The notes under the pieces are model-generated. The model did not search any database. It was not told where the DNA came from and saw only the letters and a list, made by a program, of their open reading frames with translations. Positions 51,670 through 59,920 of a DNA stretch of 64,000 bases are shown one piece after another. Source of the stretch: Ruegeria_C sp041537905. GTDB taxonomy: Bacteria; Pseudomonadota; Alphaproteobacteria; Rhodobacterales; Rhodobacteraceae. Positions within the stretch are counted from its first letter, which is position 1. Each line of letters opens with the position of its first letter. The position numbers were made by a program, and so were the translations under genes. Location: assembly GCF_041537905.1 (NCBI RefSeq), contig NZ_JBGRUO010000002.1, positions 1 to 64,000 on the forward strand, given 5' to 3'.

Positions 51670-52356
51670 TCAGTCGTGGCGGATGCGGTTACGAATCCGC
51701 GCCCAGCCGCCTGGCGCCAGAAAGAAGGACAGGCCAAAGCCGGTGGCAAAACCCGCCAGATCAGCCACCCAGTCCCGCGAGCCGCCGAACAACAACCCGA
51801 AGAGAAGCTGCGCCCCCATCAGAAACGCGATGAGCGTAAAAGCCCGCGCCTGACTCTCGCCCACCATCGACAGCTTGCGCCAGAGCAGGTAGGTGAACGC
51901 CCCGATCAGCCCATAGACCGGTGGGAAACCACCCACCAGCGGATAGGGCTCGTTCAGCAGTAGCGCATAAAGCAGCGCGCCGCCGATCCCGCTCAGCACG
52001 AAGATAAGCAGCATCGCGACTGCGCCAAAGGTCTCGGCCACCAGCTTGCCCATGGCCAGCACGAAGACGCAGACAAAGATCGTCTGGGTGAAGGTCACGC
52101 TGACAAAGGGATAGGTCACGAACCGCATCAGATGCTCGAACGGCCAGCGCCCGGTTTCGGCCATCCAGTCGAAGATATCGCCCGAGAACGCATATTTCTG
52201 GATCGCTGCCACCCGCCAGCCAACCGCCTCGGGCCCACCGATCAGGCCCTTGGAGCCTGCCATGAAGAGAATCTCAATCCCCATCAGGATTAGAACCAGC
52301 GCCACCACCACAGGCGGCAGCGGGTTTACGGGCGGGGTGTATCCGGGGCTGCTCAT
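51670..52356 (-). CDS. Rhomboid-like membrane protein lacking catalytic residues
   Basis: A 228-residue protein with six predicted membrane helices and a rhomboid layout, including the L1-like region WPFEHLMRFVTYPFVSVTF. In helix 4 the expected G-x-S-G segment reads G142-G-F-P-P, so the serine position is F144. In helix 6 the expected histidine of A-H-L-G-G-F reads A-D199-L-A-G-F. Both dyad residues are therefore missing, while the structural GLIGAF and GFATGFG motifs remain. It is probably a pseudoprotease. The start ATG at 52356 gives MSSPGYTPP; the upstream frame is spurious. Confidence 0.75.
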   Translation of the reverse strand: MSSPGYTPPVNPLPPVVVALVLILMGIEILFMAGSKGLIGGPEAVGWRVAAIQKYAFSGDIFDWMAETGRWPFEHLMRFVTYPFVSVTFTQTIFVCVFVLAMGKLVAETFGAVAMLLIFVLSGIGGALLYALLLNEPYPLVGGFPPVYGLIGAFTYLLWRKLSMVGESQARAFTLIAFLMGAQLLFGLLFGGSRDWVADLAGFATGFGLSFFLAPGGWARIRNRIRHD

Positions 52357-52443
52357 CTCATTGTCCTTGTTGCGCCTGTTGACGTCCTTGGGCCTCATGG
52401 GTAAGCGACGATGGCCGAATTTTCCAGACGGGAGTCGCCTTTC

Positions 52444-53472
52444 ATGACCGAGACCACATTCACGCCGCGCGTGTTTTCCGGTGCGCAGCCTTCGGGCAAC
52501 CTGCACTTGGGCAATTATCTCGGGGCGCTGCGGAACTGGGTACGGATGCAGGGATCGGAGTTCGAGACGATCTATTGCATGGTCGATCTGCACGCGATCA
52601 CCGTCTGGCAGGACCCGGCAGAGCTGCGCCATGCCACGCGTGAGCTTTGTGCGGGCTATATCGCCTCTGGCCTTGATCCAGAGAAATCTATCCTGATCAA
52701 CCAAAGCCAGGTGCCCGAGCATGCGCAGCTGGCCTGGGTTTTCAACTGTATCGCCCGGATGGGGTGGATGCAGCGGATGACGCAATTCAAGGACAAGGCG
52801 GGCAAGAACGCGCAGAACGCCTCGCTGGGGCTCTTTGCCTATCCGGCGCTGATGGCGGCGGATATCCTTGTCTATCACGCCACCCATGTACCGGTGGGTG
52901 AGGATCAGAAGCAGCATCTGGAACTGACCCGCGACATCGCGATCAAGTTCAACCATGATTATGGCGTCGATTTCTTTCCGGTCACCGAACCGGTGATCGA
53001 AGGCGCCGCCACACGGGTGATGAGCCTGCGCGACGGATCAAAGAAAATGTCGAAATCCGACCCATCGGATGCCAGCCGCATCAACATGACCGATGATGCC
53101 GATACGATTGCCAAGAAGATCCGCAAGGCAAAGACCGATCCCGATGCCCTGCCGTCTGAGGCGAAAGGGCTGGACGACCGTCCCGAAGCGCGCAACCTGG
53201 TCGATATCTATGCCGCGCTGAGCGATCAGAGCGTCGATCAGGTGTTGGCCGAGGTGGGCGGCAAGCAGTTTGGTGAGTTCAAGCCGATGCTGGCGGATCT
53301 GGCGGTCGCAAAACTTGCCCCGATCGCAACCGAGATGGCGCGGCTGATGAATGAACAGACCGAGATCGACCGCATTCTGACCCGCGGGTCAGAACGTGCG
53401 CGCGCGATTACCGCTCCGATCCTGCGCCAGACCTATGACATCATCGGGATGGTGCCGCCGGTTACCCTCTGA
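52444..53472 (+). CDS. trpS: Tryptophan--tRNA ligase
   Basis: A 342-residue class I synthetase. The HIGH-like motif is GNLHLGNYLGA at about 17-27, KMSKS is in SKKMSKSDPSD at about 200, and AYPALMAADILVYHATHVPVGEDQKQHLELTRD is the standard tryptophan-binding region. The start at 52444 (MTETTF) matches homologues; ATG at 52411 is possible. No tryptophan leader or T-box is seen upstream. It ends 43 bp from convergent leucine dehydrogenase, with a hairpin between. Confidence 0.95.
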   Translation: MTETTFTPRVFSGAQPSGNLHLGNYLGALRNWVRMQGSEFETIYCMVDLHAITVWQDPAELRHATRELCAGYIASGLDPEKSILINQSQVPEHAQLAWVFNCIARMGWMQRMTQFKDKAGKNAQNASLGLFAYPALMAADILVYHATHVPVGEDQKQHLELTRDIAIKFNHDYGVDFFPVTEPVIEGAATRVMSLRDGSKKMSKSDPSDASRINMTDDADTIAKKIRKAKTDPDALPSEAKGLDDRPEARNLVDIYAALSDQSVDQVLAEVGGKQFGEFKPMLADLAVAKLAPIATEMARLMNEQTEIDRILTRGSERARAITAPILRQTYDIIGMVPPVTL

Positions 53473-53485
53473 CCCTTTGAGTCCT

Positions 53486-53513
53486 GCCCAAGCCTGATCG
53501 AACGGGCTTGGGC
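53486..53513. terminator. Bidirectional hairpin between trpS and leucine dehydrogenase
   Basis: GCCCAAGCC (53486-53494) and GGCTTGGGC (53505-53513) form a perfect 9-bp stem with a 10-nt loop, between two convergent stops. A T-run is lacking on both sides. Confidence 0.55.
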
Positions 53514-53515
53514 CC

Positions 53516-54565
53516 TCATGCCGCATCCTGCTGCAACACATCCGCGACAATCGCTTCGGCAACGTGGTGCGGGCTCACGTCGCGGGCCTTGGCGGCGCGC
53601 AGAATACGATCCATCGTGGCGTCGAGCGCGGCGAGCTTGTCGGCAACCCAGGTCTCGCGTGCGTCGATACGCAGGATCTCGGTCGCGACATTGATGATGC
53701 CACCGCCATTGGCCACGAAATCCGGCGCATAAAGGATGCCGCGCCGGTGCAGCCGGTGACCATCTTCTGCCGTGGCAAGCTGATTGTTCGCCCCGCCCGC
53801 GACCGCCTTGACCCGCAACCGGTCGATCCGATCCGCGTCAAGGATGCCACCTATGGCGCAAGGCGCGAAGATATCGGCCTCGACATCAAAAATCGCATCG
53901 CCCACCACAACTCGTGCATCAAATTCGGCCTCGGCCCGCGCGGTGCGCGCGGGATCGATATCGCTCACCACCAGCCGCGCGCCCTGCTCATGCAGGAATA
54001 CACACAGGTTCCAGCCAACATTGCCAAGCCCCTGCACGCTCACGGTCCGGCCCGACAGGTCATCTGAACCCAACCGGTGCCGGGCCACCGCCCGGATCGC
54101 GTTGAAAATGCCGCGCGCCGTGACCGGGGAAGGATCGCCGCTGGCATGTCTGCCCTGTTCAAGCCCGGCCACACATCTGGTCTCGCTTGCAATCTCAGCC
54201 ATGTCCGACGGGGTCATGCCCATATCTTCGGCTGTCCAATAGCGCCCATCAAGGCGCGCCACCGCGCGGCCAAAGGCCTGCAACAGGCCAGGCGTCTTGT
54301 CACGTGTCGGATCACCGATGATCACCGCCTTGCCACCCCCCAGCGGCAAGCCTGCAGCGGCGTTTTTAAGGGTCATGCCCTGTGACAGGCGCAGCGCGTC
54401 TTCGAGCGCGTCGTCGACACTGTCATAAGGCCGCATGCGCACCCCGCCCGCCGCTGGGCCAAGCTGGGTCGAGTGTATGGCAATCAGGCCCAACAGGCCG
54501 CTTTTGGTATCTTCTATGCGCCAGACACCCTCATGCCCGGGCGCGTCGATCTGGGTCAGAACCAT
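53516..54565 (-). CDS. ldh: Leucine (Leu/Phe/Val) dehydrogenase
   Basis: A 349-residue NAD-dependent amino acid dehydrogenase that converts branched-chain amino acids to keto acids and ammonia. It has the Glu/Leu/Phe/Val signature LGPAAGGVRM and LPLGGGKAVIIGDP (catalytic lysine), AEDMGMTPSDM, the Rossmann motif VQGLGNVGWNL and APCAIGG. GGAGGAG precedes the start. It is divergent from an Lrp/AsnC regulator and close to a branched-chain aminotransferase, so it is probably part of leucine or valine catabolism under that regulator. Confidence 0.92.
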   Translation of the reverse strand: MVLTQIDAPGHEGVWRIEDTKSGLLGLIAIHSTQLGPAAGGVRMRPYDSVDDALEDALRLSQGMTLKNAAAGLPLGGGKAVIIGDPTRDKTPGLLQAFGRAVARLDGRYWTAEDMGMTPSDMAEIASETRCVAGLEQGRHASGDPSPVTARGIFNAIRAVARHRLGSDDLSGRTVSVQGLGNVGWNLCVFLHEQGARLVVSDIDPARTARAEAEFDARVVVGDAIFDVEADIFAPCAIGGILDADRIDRLRVKAVAGGANNQLATAEDGHRLHRRGILYAPDFVANGGGIINVATEILRIDARETWVADKLAALDATMDRILRAAKARDVSPHHVAEAIVADVLQQDAA

Positions 54566-54645
54566 CTCTCTCCTCCGTCTTCAGAAGGATTTTCTCACAA
54601 GGCGTGCAGGAAATATCACCAATTACAGCTATTCAGACAAGACAA

Positions 54646-54664
54646 CTTGGAGGTATCCTCCAAG
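54646..54664. promoter_or_regulatory. Perfect 19-bp palindrome between leucine dehydrogenase and the Lrp-type gene
   Basis: CTTGGAGG-TAT-CCTCCAAG, 8-bp arms and a 3-bp spacer, midway in the 126-bp divergent region. A natural operator for the adjacent Lrp/AsnC regulator, controlling both directions. Binding is inferred from position and symmetry only. Confidence 0.65.
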
Positions 54665-54691
54665 AAGCCGATAAATTTTGGAACTTTCCTG

Positions 54692-55150
54692 ATGGACGCG
54701 ATTGATCATCGAATCGTTTACCACCTGCAACGGGACGGGCGGATGACCGTCACCGATCTGGCCGAAGCTGTGGGGCTTTCCCCAACGCCCTGCGCGCGGC
54801 GGGTGGAGCGGTTGCAGAAACAGGGCGTCATCACCGGTTACGGCGCGCGGGTTGATCCGGGAAAGCTGGGGCTGGGTGTGTCGATCTTTGTCTCGGTGGA
54901 ACTGGCCCGGCAGGACAAATCGGCGATCGACGCGTTCGAGCGGGCTATCCTGTCCTGCGACGAGGTCATGGAGTGTTATCTGATGACCGGATCGCGCGAC
55001 ATTCTGCTGCGCGTGGTGGCCGCCGATCTGGCCGCCTTCGACCGGTTTCTGGAAAACCGGCTGATGCAGATCCCAGGCATCCGCAACCTGCGATCCAACT
55101 TCGCGCTCAGAACCATCATGAAGCGCAATGAGTTGCCGCCCCCTGACTGA
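54692..55150 (+). CDS. Lrp/AsnC family transcriptional regulator
   Basis: A 152-residue regulator. An N-terminal helix-turn-helix (DAIDHRIVYHLQRDGRMTVTDLAEAVGLSPTPCARRVERLQKQGVITGYGARVDP) is followed by a RAM ligand-binding domain (about 65-140). The start ATG at 54692 is correctly placed for the family; the longer frame from 54473 is non-coding. It is divergent from leucine dehydrogenase across a palindrome and 72 bp before a branched-chain aminotransferase. Leucine is the likely effector (inference). Confidence 0.9.
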   Translation: MDAIDHRIVYHLQRDGRMTVTDLAEAVGLSPTPCARRVERLQKQGVITGYGARVDPGKLGLGVSIFVSVELARQDKSAIDAFERAILSCDEVMECYLMTGSRDILLRVVAADLAAFDRFLENRLMQIPGIRNLRSNFALRTIMKRNELPPPD

Positions 55151-55222
55151 CCTCAATGGGCGAAACGGCTCTGGACGCGTACAGCATTCCTGCCTAGGTT
55201 TCGTCCGTTCAGGGAGGACGCG

Positions 55223-56086
55223 ATGGCGACGGGCAAGAATATTCGCACCTATTTCGACGGCCAGTGGCATGAGGGCGACGTGCCGATCATGCGGGCGGCA
55301 GATCACGGCGCGTGGCTGGGAACGAATGTGTTCGACGGCGCACGTCACGTGAACGGGCTGAGCCCCGATCTCGACGCGCATTGCGCCCGGGTCAACCGGT
55401 CCGCCGAGGCGATGATGCTGGTGCCCACCGTCTCGACAGAAGAGATGGTGGTAATTGTCGAAGAGGGGCTGAAAGCATACGCCCCGGATGCTGCGGTCTA
55501 TATCCGTCCAATGTACTGGGGCATCGACGGCGACAGCACGGCGATTGTGCCGACCCCGGACAAGACCGGCTTTGCCATCTGTCTGGAGGAAATCCCTCTG
55601 GCCCCGCCAAGTGCAGCCGCGACCCTGACCACCACGCGCTTTCGTCGTCCCGTGCTGGAATCGTCAGTGGTGAACGCCAAGGCTGGCGCGCTTTATCCCA
55701 ACAATGCGCGGATGCTGCGTGAGGCCCGACAGAAAGGGTTCTCGAACGCGCTGGTCGCGGATGCGATGGGCAATGTGGCCGAGACGGCGACGGCCAATAT
55801 CTTTCTGGTCCGGGATGGCGAGGTCTTTACCCCCATGCCCAATGGCACGTTTCTGGCCGGCATCACGCGGGCGCGCCATATCGCCAACCTGCGTGCGGAT
55901 GGCGTATCGGTGCATGAGGCGGTCTTGTCCTTCGATGACTTCCACGACGCGGATGAGGTCTTCATGTCAGGCAATATGAACAAGGTCACCCCGGTCACCG
56001 CGCTGGATGAGACCAGCTATCAGGTCGGCCCGGTTGCGCGGCGGGTCCGCGACCTTTATTGGGACTGGGCGGCGTCAAGCAGGTAA
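55223..56086 (+). CDS. ilvE: Branched-chain amino acid aminotransferase (class IV PLP)
   Basis: A 287-residue fold-type IV PLP enzyme. The lysine that binds PLP is in SSVVNAKAGALYPNNARM, and the class IV signature follows as EARQKGFSNALVADAMGNVAETATANIFLV. GGGAGGA precedes the ATG. Its position after the Lrp-type gene and near leucine dehydrogenase supports branched-chain substrates. A D-amino-acid aminotransferase or aminodeoxychorismate lyase role is less likely because the length and RPMYWG strand fit IlvE-like members. Confidence 0.88.
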   Translation: MATGKNIRTYFDGQWHEGDVPIMRAADHGAWLGTNVFDGARHVNGLSPDLDAHCARVNRSAEAMMLVPTVSTEEMVVIVEEGLKAYAPDAAVYIRPMYWGIDGDSTAIVPTPDKTGFAICLEEIPLAPPSAAATLTTTRFRRPVLESSVVNAKAGALYPNNARMLREARQKGFSNALVADAMGNVAETATANIFLVRDGEVFTPMPNGTFLAGITRARHIANLRADGVSVHEAVLSFDDFHDADEVFMSGNMNKVTPVTALDETSYQVGPVARRVRDLYWDWAASSR

Positions 56087-56166
56087 CCCTTTGGGGCGCC
56101 TGCAAAACCACCGGTTGCCAGTCCCAATTTGCTGGGGCATGATCCACAAGGAAAGGAGCCATCCTC

Positions 56167-56622
56167 ATGCGGAAGTTTCTCGTCGTCCTCGATGACAGCC
56201 GCGAATGCCTGAACGCCATGCGTTTCGCGGCCATGCGCGCGGCCCATACGGGGGGAGGCGTTGCGATCCTGTCGGTGATCCCGCCGGATGAATTCAATCA
56301 CTGGATTGGTGTGGGCGAGGTGATGCGAGAAGAGGCGCGTGAGCGCATTCATGCCCATTACGAAGTGTTCGCCAAATGGATGCGCGACAAGCAATCCGTT
56401 GAACCTGAACTGGTGATCCGCGAAGGTGACGCCGTACCCGAGATCATCGCCCATGTGAGCGAAGACCCCGAGATCGGGGTGCTGGTGCTGGGGGCCGGGA
56501 CCGATAAGAAAGGCCCCGGACCGCTTGTCACGCAGATGAGCCGCTCGTCTGGATCGTTGCCCATCCCGATCACCATCGTGCCCGGCGATCTGAGCAAGGA
56601 AAAGCTGGAAGCGATCACCTGA
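56167..56622 (+). CDS. Universal stress protein family protein (second copy)
   Basis: A 151-residue Usp-fold protein beginning KFLVVLDDSRECLNAMRFAAM. It has the central helix ERIHAHYEVFAKWM and the end VLVLGAGTDKKGPGPLVTQMSR in place of the classic G-x-x-G-x9-G-S loop. The nucleotide signature is therefore degenerate, and it may not bind ATP as the copy at 2.1 kb does. AAAGGAG lies before the ATG. No FNR box is seen in the 80 bp upstream. Confidence 0.85.
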   Translation: MRKFLVVLDDSRECLNAMRFAAMRAAHTGGGVAILSVIPPDEFNHWIGVGEVMREEARERIHAHYEVFAKWMRDKQSVEPELVIREGDAVPEIIAHVSEDPEIGVLVLGAGTDKKGPGPLVTQMSRSSGSLPIPITIVPGDLSKEKLEAIT

Positions 56623-56660
56623 GTCCAGCTCAGCCGGGTCAAGGTTCGCAACATCCGCCC

Positions 56661-56728
56661 TTGACCTCGCCATCACTCGATTTAGAATTGTTCTAAACCT
56701 TGACTTGCGGCCTGCCCGGTCGCATATC
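56661..56728 (+). promoter_or_regulatory. Tandem promoters of the nfu operon
   Basis: P1 is TTGACC (56661-56666), 16-bp spacer, TAGAAT (56683-56688). P2 is TTGACT (56700-56705), 17-bp spacer, CATATC (56723-56728). The Irr-type box lies over the P1 -10 and just upstream of the P2 -35. Confidence 0.55.
56681..56697. promoter_or_regulatory. Irr-type (ICE) operator upstream of nfu
   Basis: TTTAGAA-TTG-TTCTAAA is a perfect inverted repeat with 7-bp arms and matches the iron-control element bound by Irr in alphaproteobacteria. It lies 59 bp before the nfu start and overlaps the P1 -10 hexamer. Confidence 0.75.
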
Positions 56729-56755
56729 TGCTGCTCTGATCATGGAGACCCGGAA

Positions 56756-57319
56756 ATGTTCATCCAGACCGAATCGACCCCGAACCCCGCAACGCTGAAG
56801 TTTCTGCCGGGACAGAGCGTCCTGGATATTGGCACCGCCGATTTCCCTTCGGTCGATACGGCCGAAAAATCGCCTCTGGCGAGCCGCATCTTTGCGGTGA
56901 GCGGCGTCACCGGCGTGTTTCTGGGCAACGACTTCGTGACCGTCACCAAGGCCGATGACATCGATTGGGATCACATCAAACCCGCCATTCTGGGCGCGGT
57001 GATGGAGCATTTCCAGTCAGGCCAACCCGCCATCAACGAGGGCGGCGCGGCCAATTCCGGTCATGCTGAGCATACCGGTGAAGATGGCGAAGTCGTCGAC
57101 CAGATCAAGGAGTTGCTCGACAGCCGGGTCCGCCCTGCCGTGGCGCAGGATGGTGGCGACATCACCTTTCACGGCTTTGATCGCGGCGTCGTCTATTTGC
57201 ATATGCAAGGCGCCTGCGCCGGGTGCCCGTCCTCGACGCTGACCCTGAAAATGGGCATCGAGAACCTGCTGCGCCACTATATCCCCGAAGTGACCGAGGT
57301 GCGCCCGGTTGCCGTCTGA
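56756..57319 (+). CDS. nfu: NifU family iron-sulfur scaffold/carrier (Nfu)
   Basis: A 187-residue Fe-S carrier. The N-terminal Nfu_N domain (FIQTESTPNPATLKFLPG, VTGVFLGNDFVTVTK) and C-terminal NifU domain (LLDSRVRPAVAQDGGDITF) are both complete. The cluster-binding C-x-x-C is in QGACAGCPSS. GGAGA precedes the ATG at 56756. An ICE box and two promoters lie upstream, so iron status probably controls it. It begins an operon with a GFA protein, tsaB and rimI. Confidence 0.93.
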   Translation: MFIQTESTPNPATLKFLPGQSVLDIGTADFPSVDTAEKSPLASRIFAVSGVTGVFLGNDFVTVTKADDIDWDHIKPAILGAVMEHFQSGQPAINEGGAANSGHAEHTGEDGEVVDQIKELLDSRVRPAVAQDGGDITFHGFDRGVVYLHMQGACAGCPSSTLTLKMGIENLLRHYIPEVTEVRPVAV

Positions 57320-57755
57320 TCCAGGTGCCGTCCCGGTCGTGACCGGGCGGTGCTATTGCGGCGCGATGCAGCTGTCTTCGTCCAACCCGCCCCTGACGGT
57401 GGCCTATTGCCATTGCGCCGACTGCCGCCGCTGGACCGGCGCGCCGGTGGGGGCCTTTGCGGCCTTCAACCGCGCCGATCTGATCACCGAGCCCGCGCTG
57501 GGTGAGGGAACCTCACATCATCCGGCTGTGCGGCGCTGGAATTGTGATCGTTGTGGCTCGCCCTTGGTCGCGACCTTCGATTATCTGCCCGGTCAGATCT
57601 ATGTGCCCGTAGGTTTGCTCGATCAGGCTGACGCATTTCCGCCGCAGATACATTGCCATGCCGACAAGGGATTGCCCTGGCTGCACATCTCCGACGATCT
57701 TGAACGCGCGCCGGGGTCAGGCCGGGACACCCTGAACAACACGACAAAAACATGA
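57309..57755 (+). CDS. GFA (glutathione-dependent formaldehyde-activating/CENP-V) family protein
   Basis: A 148-residue zinc-binding protein of the GFA/CENP-V fold. Cysteine pairs appear in GRCYCGAMQL, CHCADCRRWTGAPVG and WNCDRCGSPL, with the typical PGQIYVPVGLLDQ end. The start is uncertain: TTG at 57309 (GAGGTG before it, 11-bp overlap with nfu) or GTG at 57339. The catalytic role of most members is unproven. Confidence 0.8.
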   Translation: MPSDPGAVPVVTGRCYCGAMQLSSSNPPLTVAYCHCADCRRWTGAPVGAFAAFNRADLITEPALGEGTSHHPAVRRWNCDRCGSPLVATFDYLPGQIYVPVGLLDQADAFPPQIHCHADKGLPWLHISDDLERAPGSGRDTLNNTTKT

Positions 57756-57762
57756 GCGACAC

Positions 57763-58335
57763 GTGACCCTGATCCTTGGCTTTGACACGTCCGGCCCCTA
57801 TTGCGCGGCAACCCTGCTGCGCGACGGTGAGGCGGTGGCCCTGCGCCATGAGGCCATGAAGAAAGGGCAGGCCGAGCGTTTGATGCCGTTGCTGGAAGAG
57901 GTTCTGAACGAGGTCGGGATCATCTGGCGCGATCTTGACGCCATTGGTGTAGGCACCGGCCCCGGCAACTTCACCGGCATCCGTATTGCCGTGTCCGCCG
58001 CGCGTGGTCTGGCGCTGGGCCTTGATATTCCAGCGGTGGGGGTGGACGGATTCGACGCCCGCGCGCTTTCTGCGCCGCCCGCCCATCAGGTCGCGATCCC
58101 CGCGCCGCGCGACCAGCTCTATCTGCGCACGGAGGCAGGCATCGCATTGCTTGCCCGGTCCGAGATCGACGGGCCGGTGCATGCCGAGGTTGATCCGGCG
58201 GATTTGGTGCGCGCCATTGCCCGGCTTGCCGCCGAACGGCGTGCCGAGACGACGACGCCCCCTGCCCCGGTCTATGCACGCCCTGCGGATGCGGCCCCGG
58301 CCAGCGACCCGCCGCCGCGCATTCTGGACGCATGA
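57763..58335 (+). CDS. tsaB: tRNA threonylcarbamoyladenosine biosynthesis protein TsaB
   Basis: A 190-residue ASKHA-fold protein needed with TsaD and TsaE for the t6A modification of ANN-decoding tRNAs. It has ILGFDTSGPYCAATLL and the strongly conserved GVGTGPGNFTGIRIAVSAARGLAL. The start is GTG at 57763. rimI begins in an ATGA overlap, a classic pairing. Confidence 0.92.
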   Translation: MTLILGFDTSGPYCAATLLRDGEAVALRHEAMKKGQAERLMPLLEEVLNEVGIIWRDLDAIGVGTGPGNFTGIRIAVSAARGLALGLDIPAVGVDGFDARALSAPPAHQVAIPAPRDQLYLRTEAGIALLARSEIDGPVHAEVDPADLVRAIARLAAERRAETTTPPAPVYARPADAAPASDPPPRILDA

Positions 58336-58745
58336 CACCGGCGCAGATGGCAGAAACCCATGCCGCTGCCTTCACCGGAGCGCGGCCATGGTCAGCGGAT
58401 GAGTTCGAGGCGCTGCTGTCGAACCGGTTCACGCATCGGGCAGGCGACCCGCGTTGTTTTGCCGTCTACACATTGATCACCGATCAGGTCGAGTTGCTCA
58501 CCATCGCCACCCATCCCGACTTCCAGAGACTGGGTTTGGCGCGGCGATGCATGGAGCTTTGGCAATCCCAAGTCACCGAACAGGGCGCAAAACGCGCGTT
58601 TCTGGATGTGGCCGAGGATAATGCCGCCGCGATCGCGCTCTATCAAGGTTGCGGCTACGCGGTGAGCGGGTTGCGGCGCGGATATTACCTGCGCGAGGCA
58701 GGCGTGCGGGTTGACGCAATCGCTTTGGAGCGCGCCTTGCCGTGA
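58332..58745 (+). CDS. rimI: GNAT N-acetyltransferase, RimI-like
   Basis: A 137-residue acetyltransferase predicted to acetylate the N-terminus of ribosomal protein S18. It has the GNAT acetyl-CoA loop QRLGLARRCMELW, FLDVAEDNAAAIALYQGCGY and RRGYYLREAG. It is translationally coupled to tsaB by ATGA, which supports the RimI name over other GNATs. Confidence 0.88.
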   Translation: MTPAQMAETHAAAFTGARPWSADEFEALLSNRFTHRAGDPRCFAVYTLITDQVELLTIATHPDFQRLGLARRCMELWQSQVTEQGAKRAFLDVAEDNAAAIALYQGCGYAVSGLRRGYYLREAGVRVDAIALERALP

Positions 58746-58835
58746 AGGAAAGCAGACGCCGAACCACCCATCGCTGCAAAAAGCGGTTGACCCCCGGCAC
58801 CCGGCGCGGCCTTAATTGCCAGCGTTATAGACACT

Positions 58836-58845
58836 TGATCGATCA
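58836..58845. promoter_or_regulatory. Perfect 10-bp palindrome before the BMP gene
   Basis: TGATCGATCA, 55 bp before the start of the substrate-binding protein gene and near a TTATAG -10-like sequence (58825-58830). It is short enough to be chance; a possible operator. Confidence 0.25.
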
Positions 58846-58900
58846 CCGGGGCTCTGGGGATGACCCGCGCCCTCAACCAAAATAACAACGGGAGTATCCA

Positions 58901-59905
58901 ATGACCCTCATGAAATCCCTGATGGGAGCGGCAGCTGCGGTTGCCTTAACCGCAGGTCTCGCTTCGGCGGAACCGGCGCTGATCTACGATCTGGGCGGCA
59001 AGTTCGACAAATCGTTCAACGAAGCCGCTCACAATGGCGCGGAACGCTGGGCAAAGGATACCGGCGGCTCCTACAAGGACATTGAGATCCAGACAGAGGC
59101 CCAGCGTGAGCAAGCTGTTCGCCGCTTTGCCGAGGCGGGTTTCAATCCTGTGGTGACGACCGGCTTCGCCATCGCTTCGGTGCTGGAAGAAGTGGCGCCT
59201 GACTATCCGGACACCAAATTCGTCACCATCGACGGCTGGGTTGATCCGGAAAAGAACCCGAATGTTCTGGTTATCGGCTTTACCGAGCATGAAGGATCTT
59301 ATCTGGTCGGTATGATGGCCGCGCAGGCCTCGGAATCGGGCACCGTTGGCTTCATCGGCGGCATGGATGTGCCCCTGATCCGCAAATTCGCCTGCGGATA
59401 TGCTCAGGGCGTCAAGGCGGCCAACCCGGACGCGACGATCATCGCCAACATGACCGGCACGACGCCCTCGGCCTGGAACGACCCGGTGAAGGGCTCGGAA
59501 CTGACCAAGGCGCAGATCAGCCAGGGCGCTGACGTGGTCTATGCCGCGGCAGGCGGTACCGGCGTGGGTGTTCTGCAGACCGCAGCGGATGAAGGCATCC
59601 TGTCGATTGGCGTGGACAGCAACCAGAACCACCTGCATCCGGGTAAGGTTCTGACCTCGATGCTGAAACGCGTGGACGTGGCGGTCTATAACGTCATGCA
59701 GGCGGGTGAAAACATGGAACCAGGCGTACTGGTGTTGGATCTGTCCGCTGATGGTGTGGGCTATGCCATGGACGACAACAATGCCGAGTTGGTCAATGCC
59801 GACATGCAATCCTCGGTCGAGGATGCCAAGGCCAAGATCATCTCAGGCGAAATCCAGGTCCATGACTACACCAGCGACGATAGCTGCCCGGTTCTGAATT
59901 TCTGA
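58901..59905 (+). CDS. BMP family (PnrA-like) ABC transporter substrate-binding protein
   Basis: A 334-residue periplasmic binding protein. The signal peptide covers residues 1-23 (cleavage ASA/E). The BMP signature is DLGGKFDKSFNEAAHNGAERW, with VTTGFAIASVLEEVAPDYPDTKFVTIDG, GFIGGMDVPLIRKFACGYAQG and GGTGVGVLQTAADEGILSIGVDSNQ. Members bind nucleosides or related compounds. No permease or ATPase gene is next to it, so its transporter must be encoded elsewhere. Confidence 0.9.
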   Translation: MTLMKSLMGAAAAVALTAGLASAEPALIYDLGGKFDKSFNEAAHNGAERWAKDTGGSYKDIEIQTEAQREQAVRRFAEAGFNPVVTTGFAIASVLEEVAPDYPDTKFVTIDGWVDPEKNPNVLVIGFTEHEGSYLVGMMAAQASESGTVGFIGGMDVPLIRKFACGYAQGVKAANPDATIIANMTGTTPSAWNDPVKGSELTKAQISQGADVVYAAAGGTGVGVLQTAADEGILSIGVDSNQNHLHPGKVLTSMLKRVDVAVYNVMQAGENMEPGVLVLDLSADGVGYAMDDNNAELVNADMQSSVEDAKAKIISGEIQVHDYTSDDSCPVLNF

Positions 59906-59920
59906 GCCGCAATACTCTCT

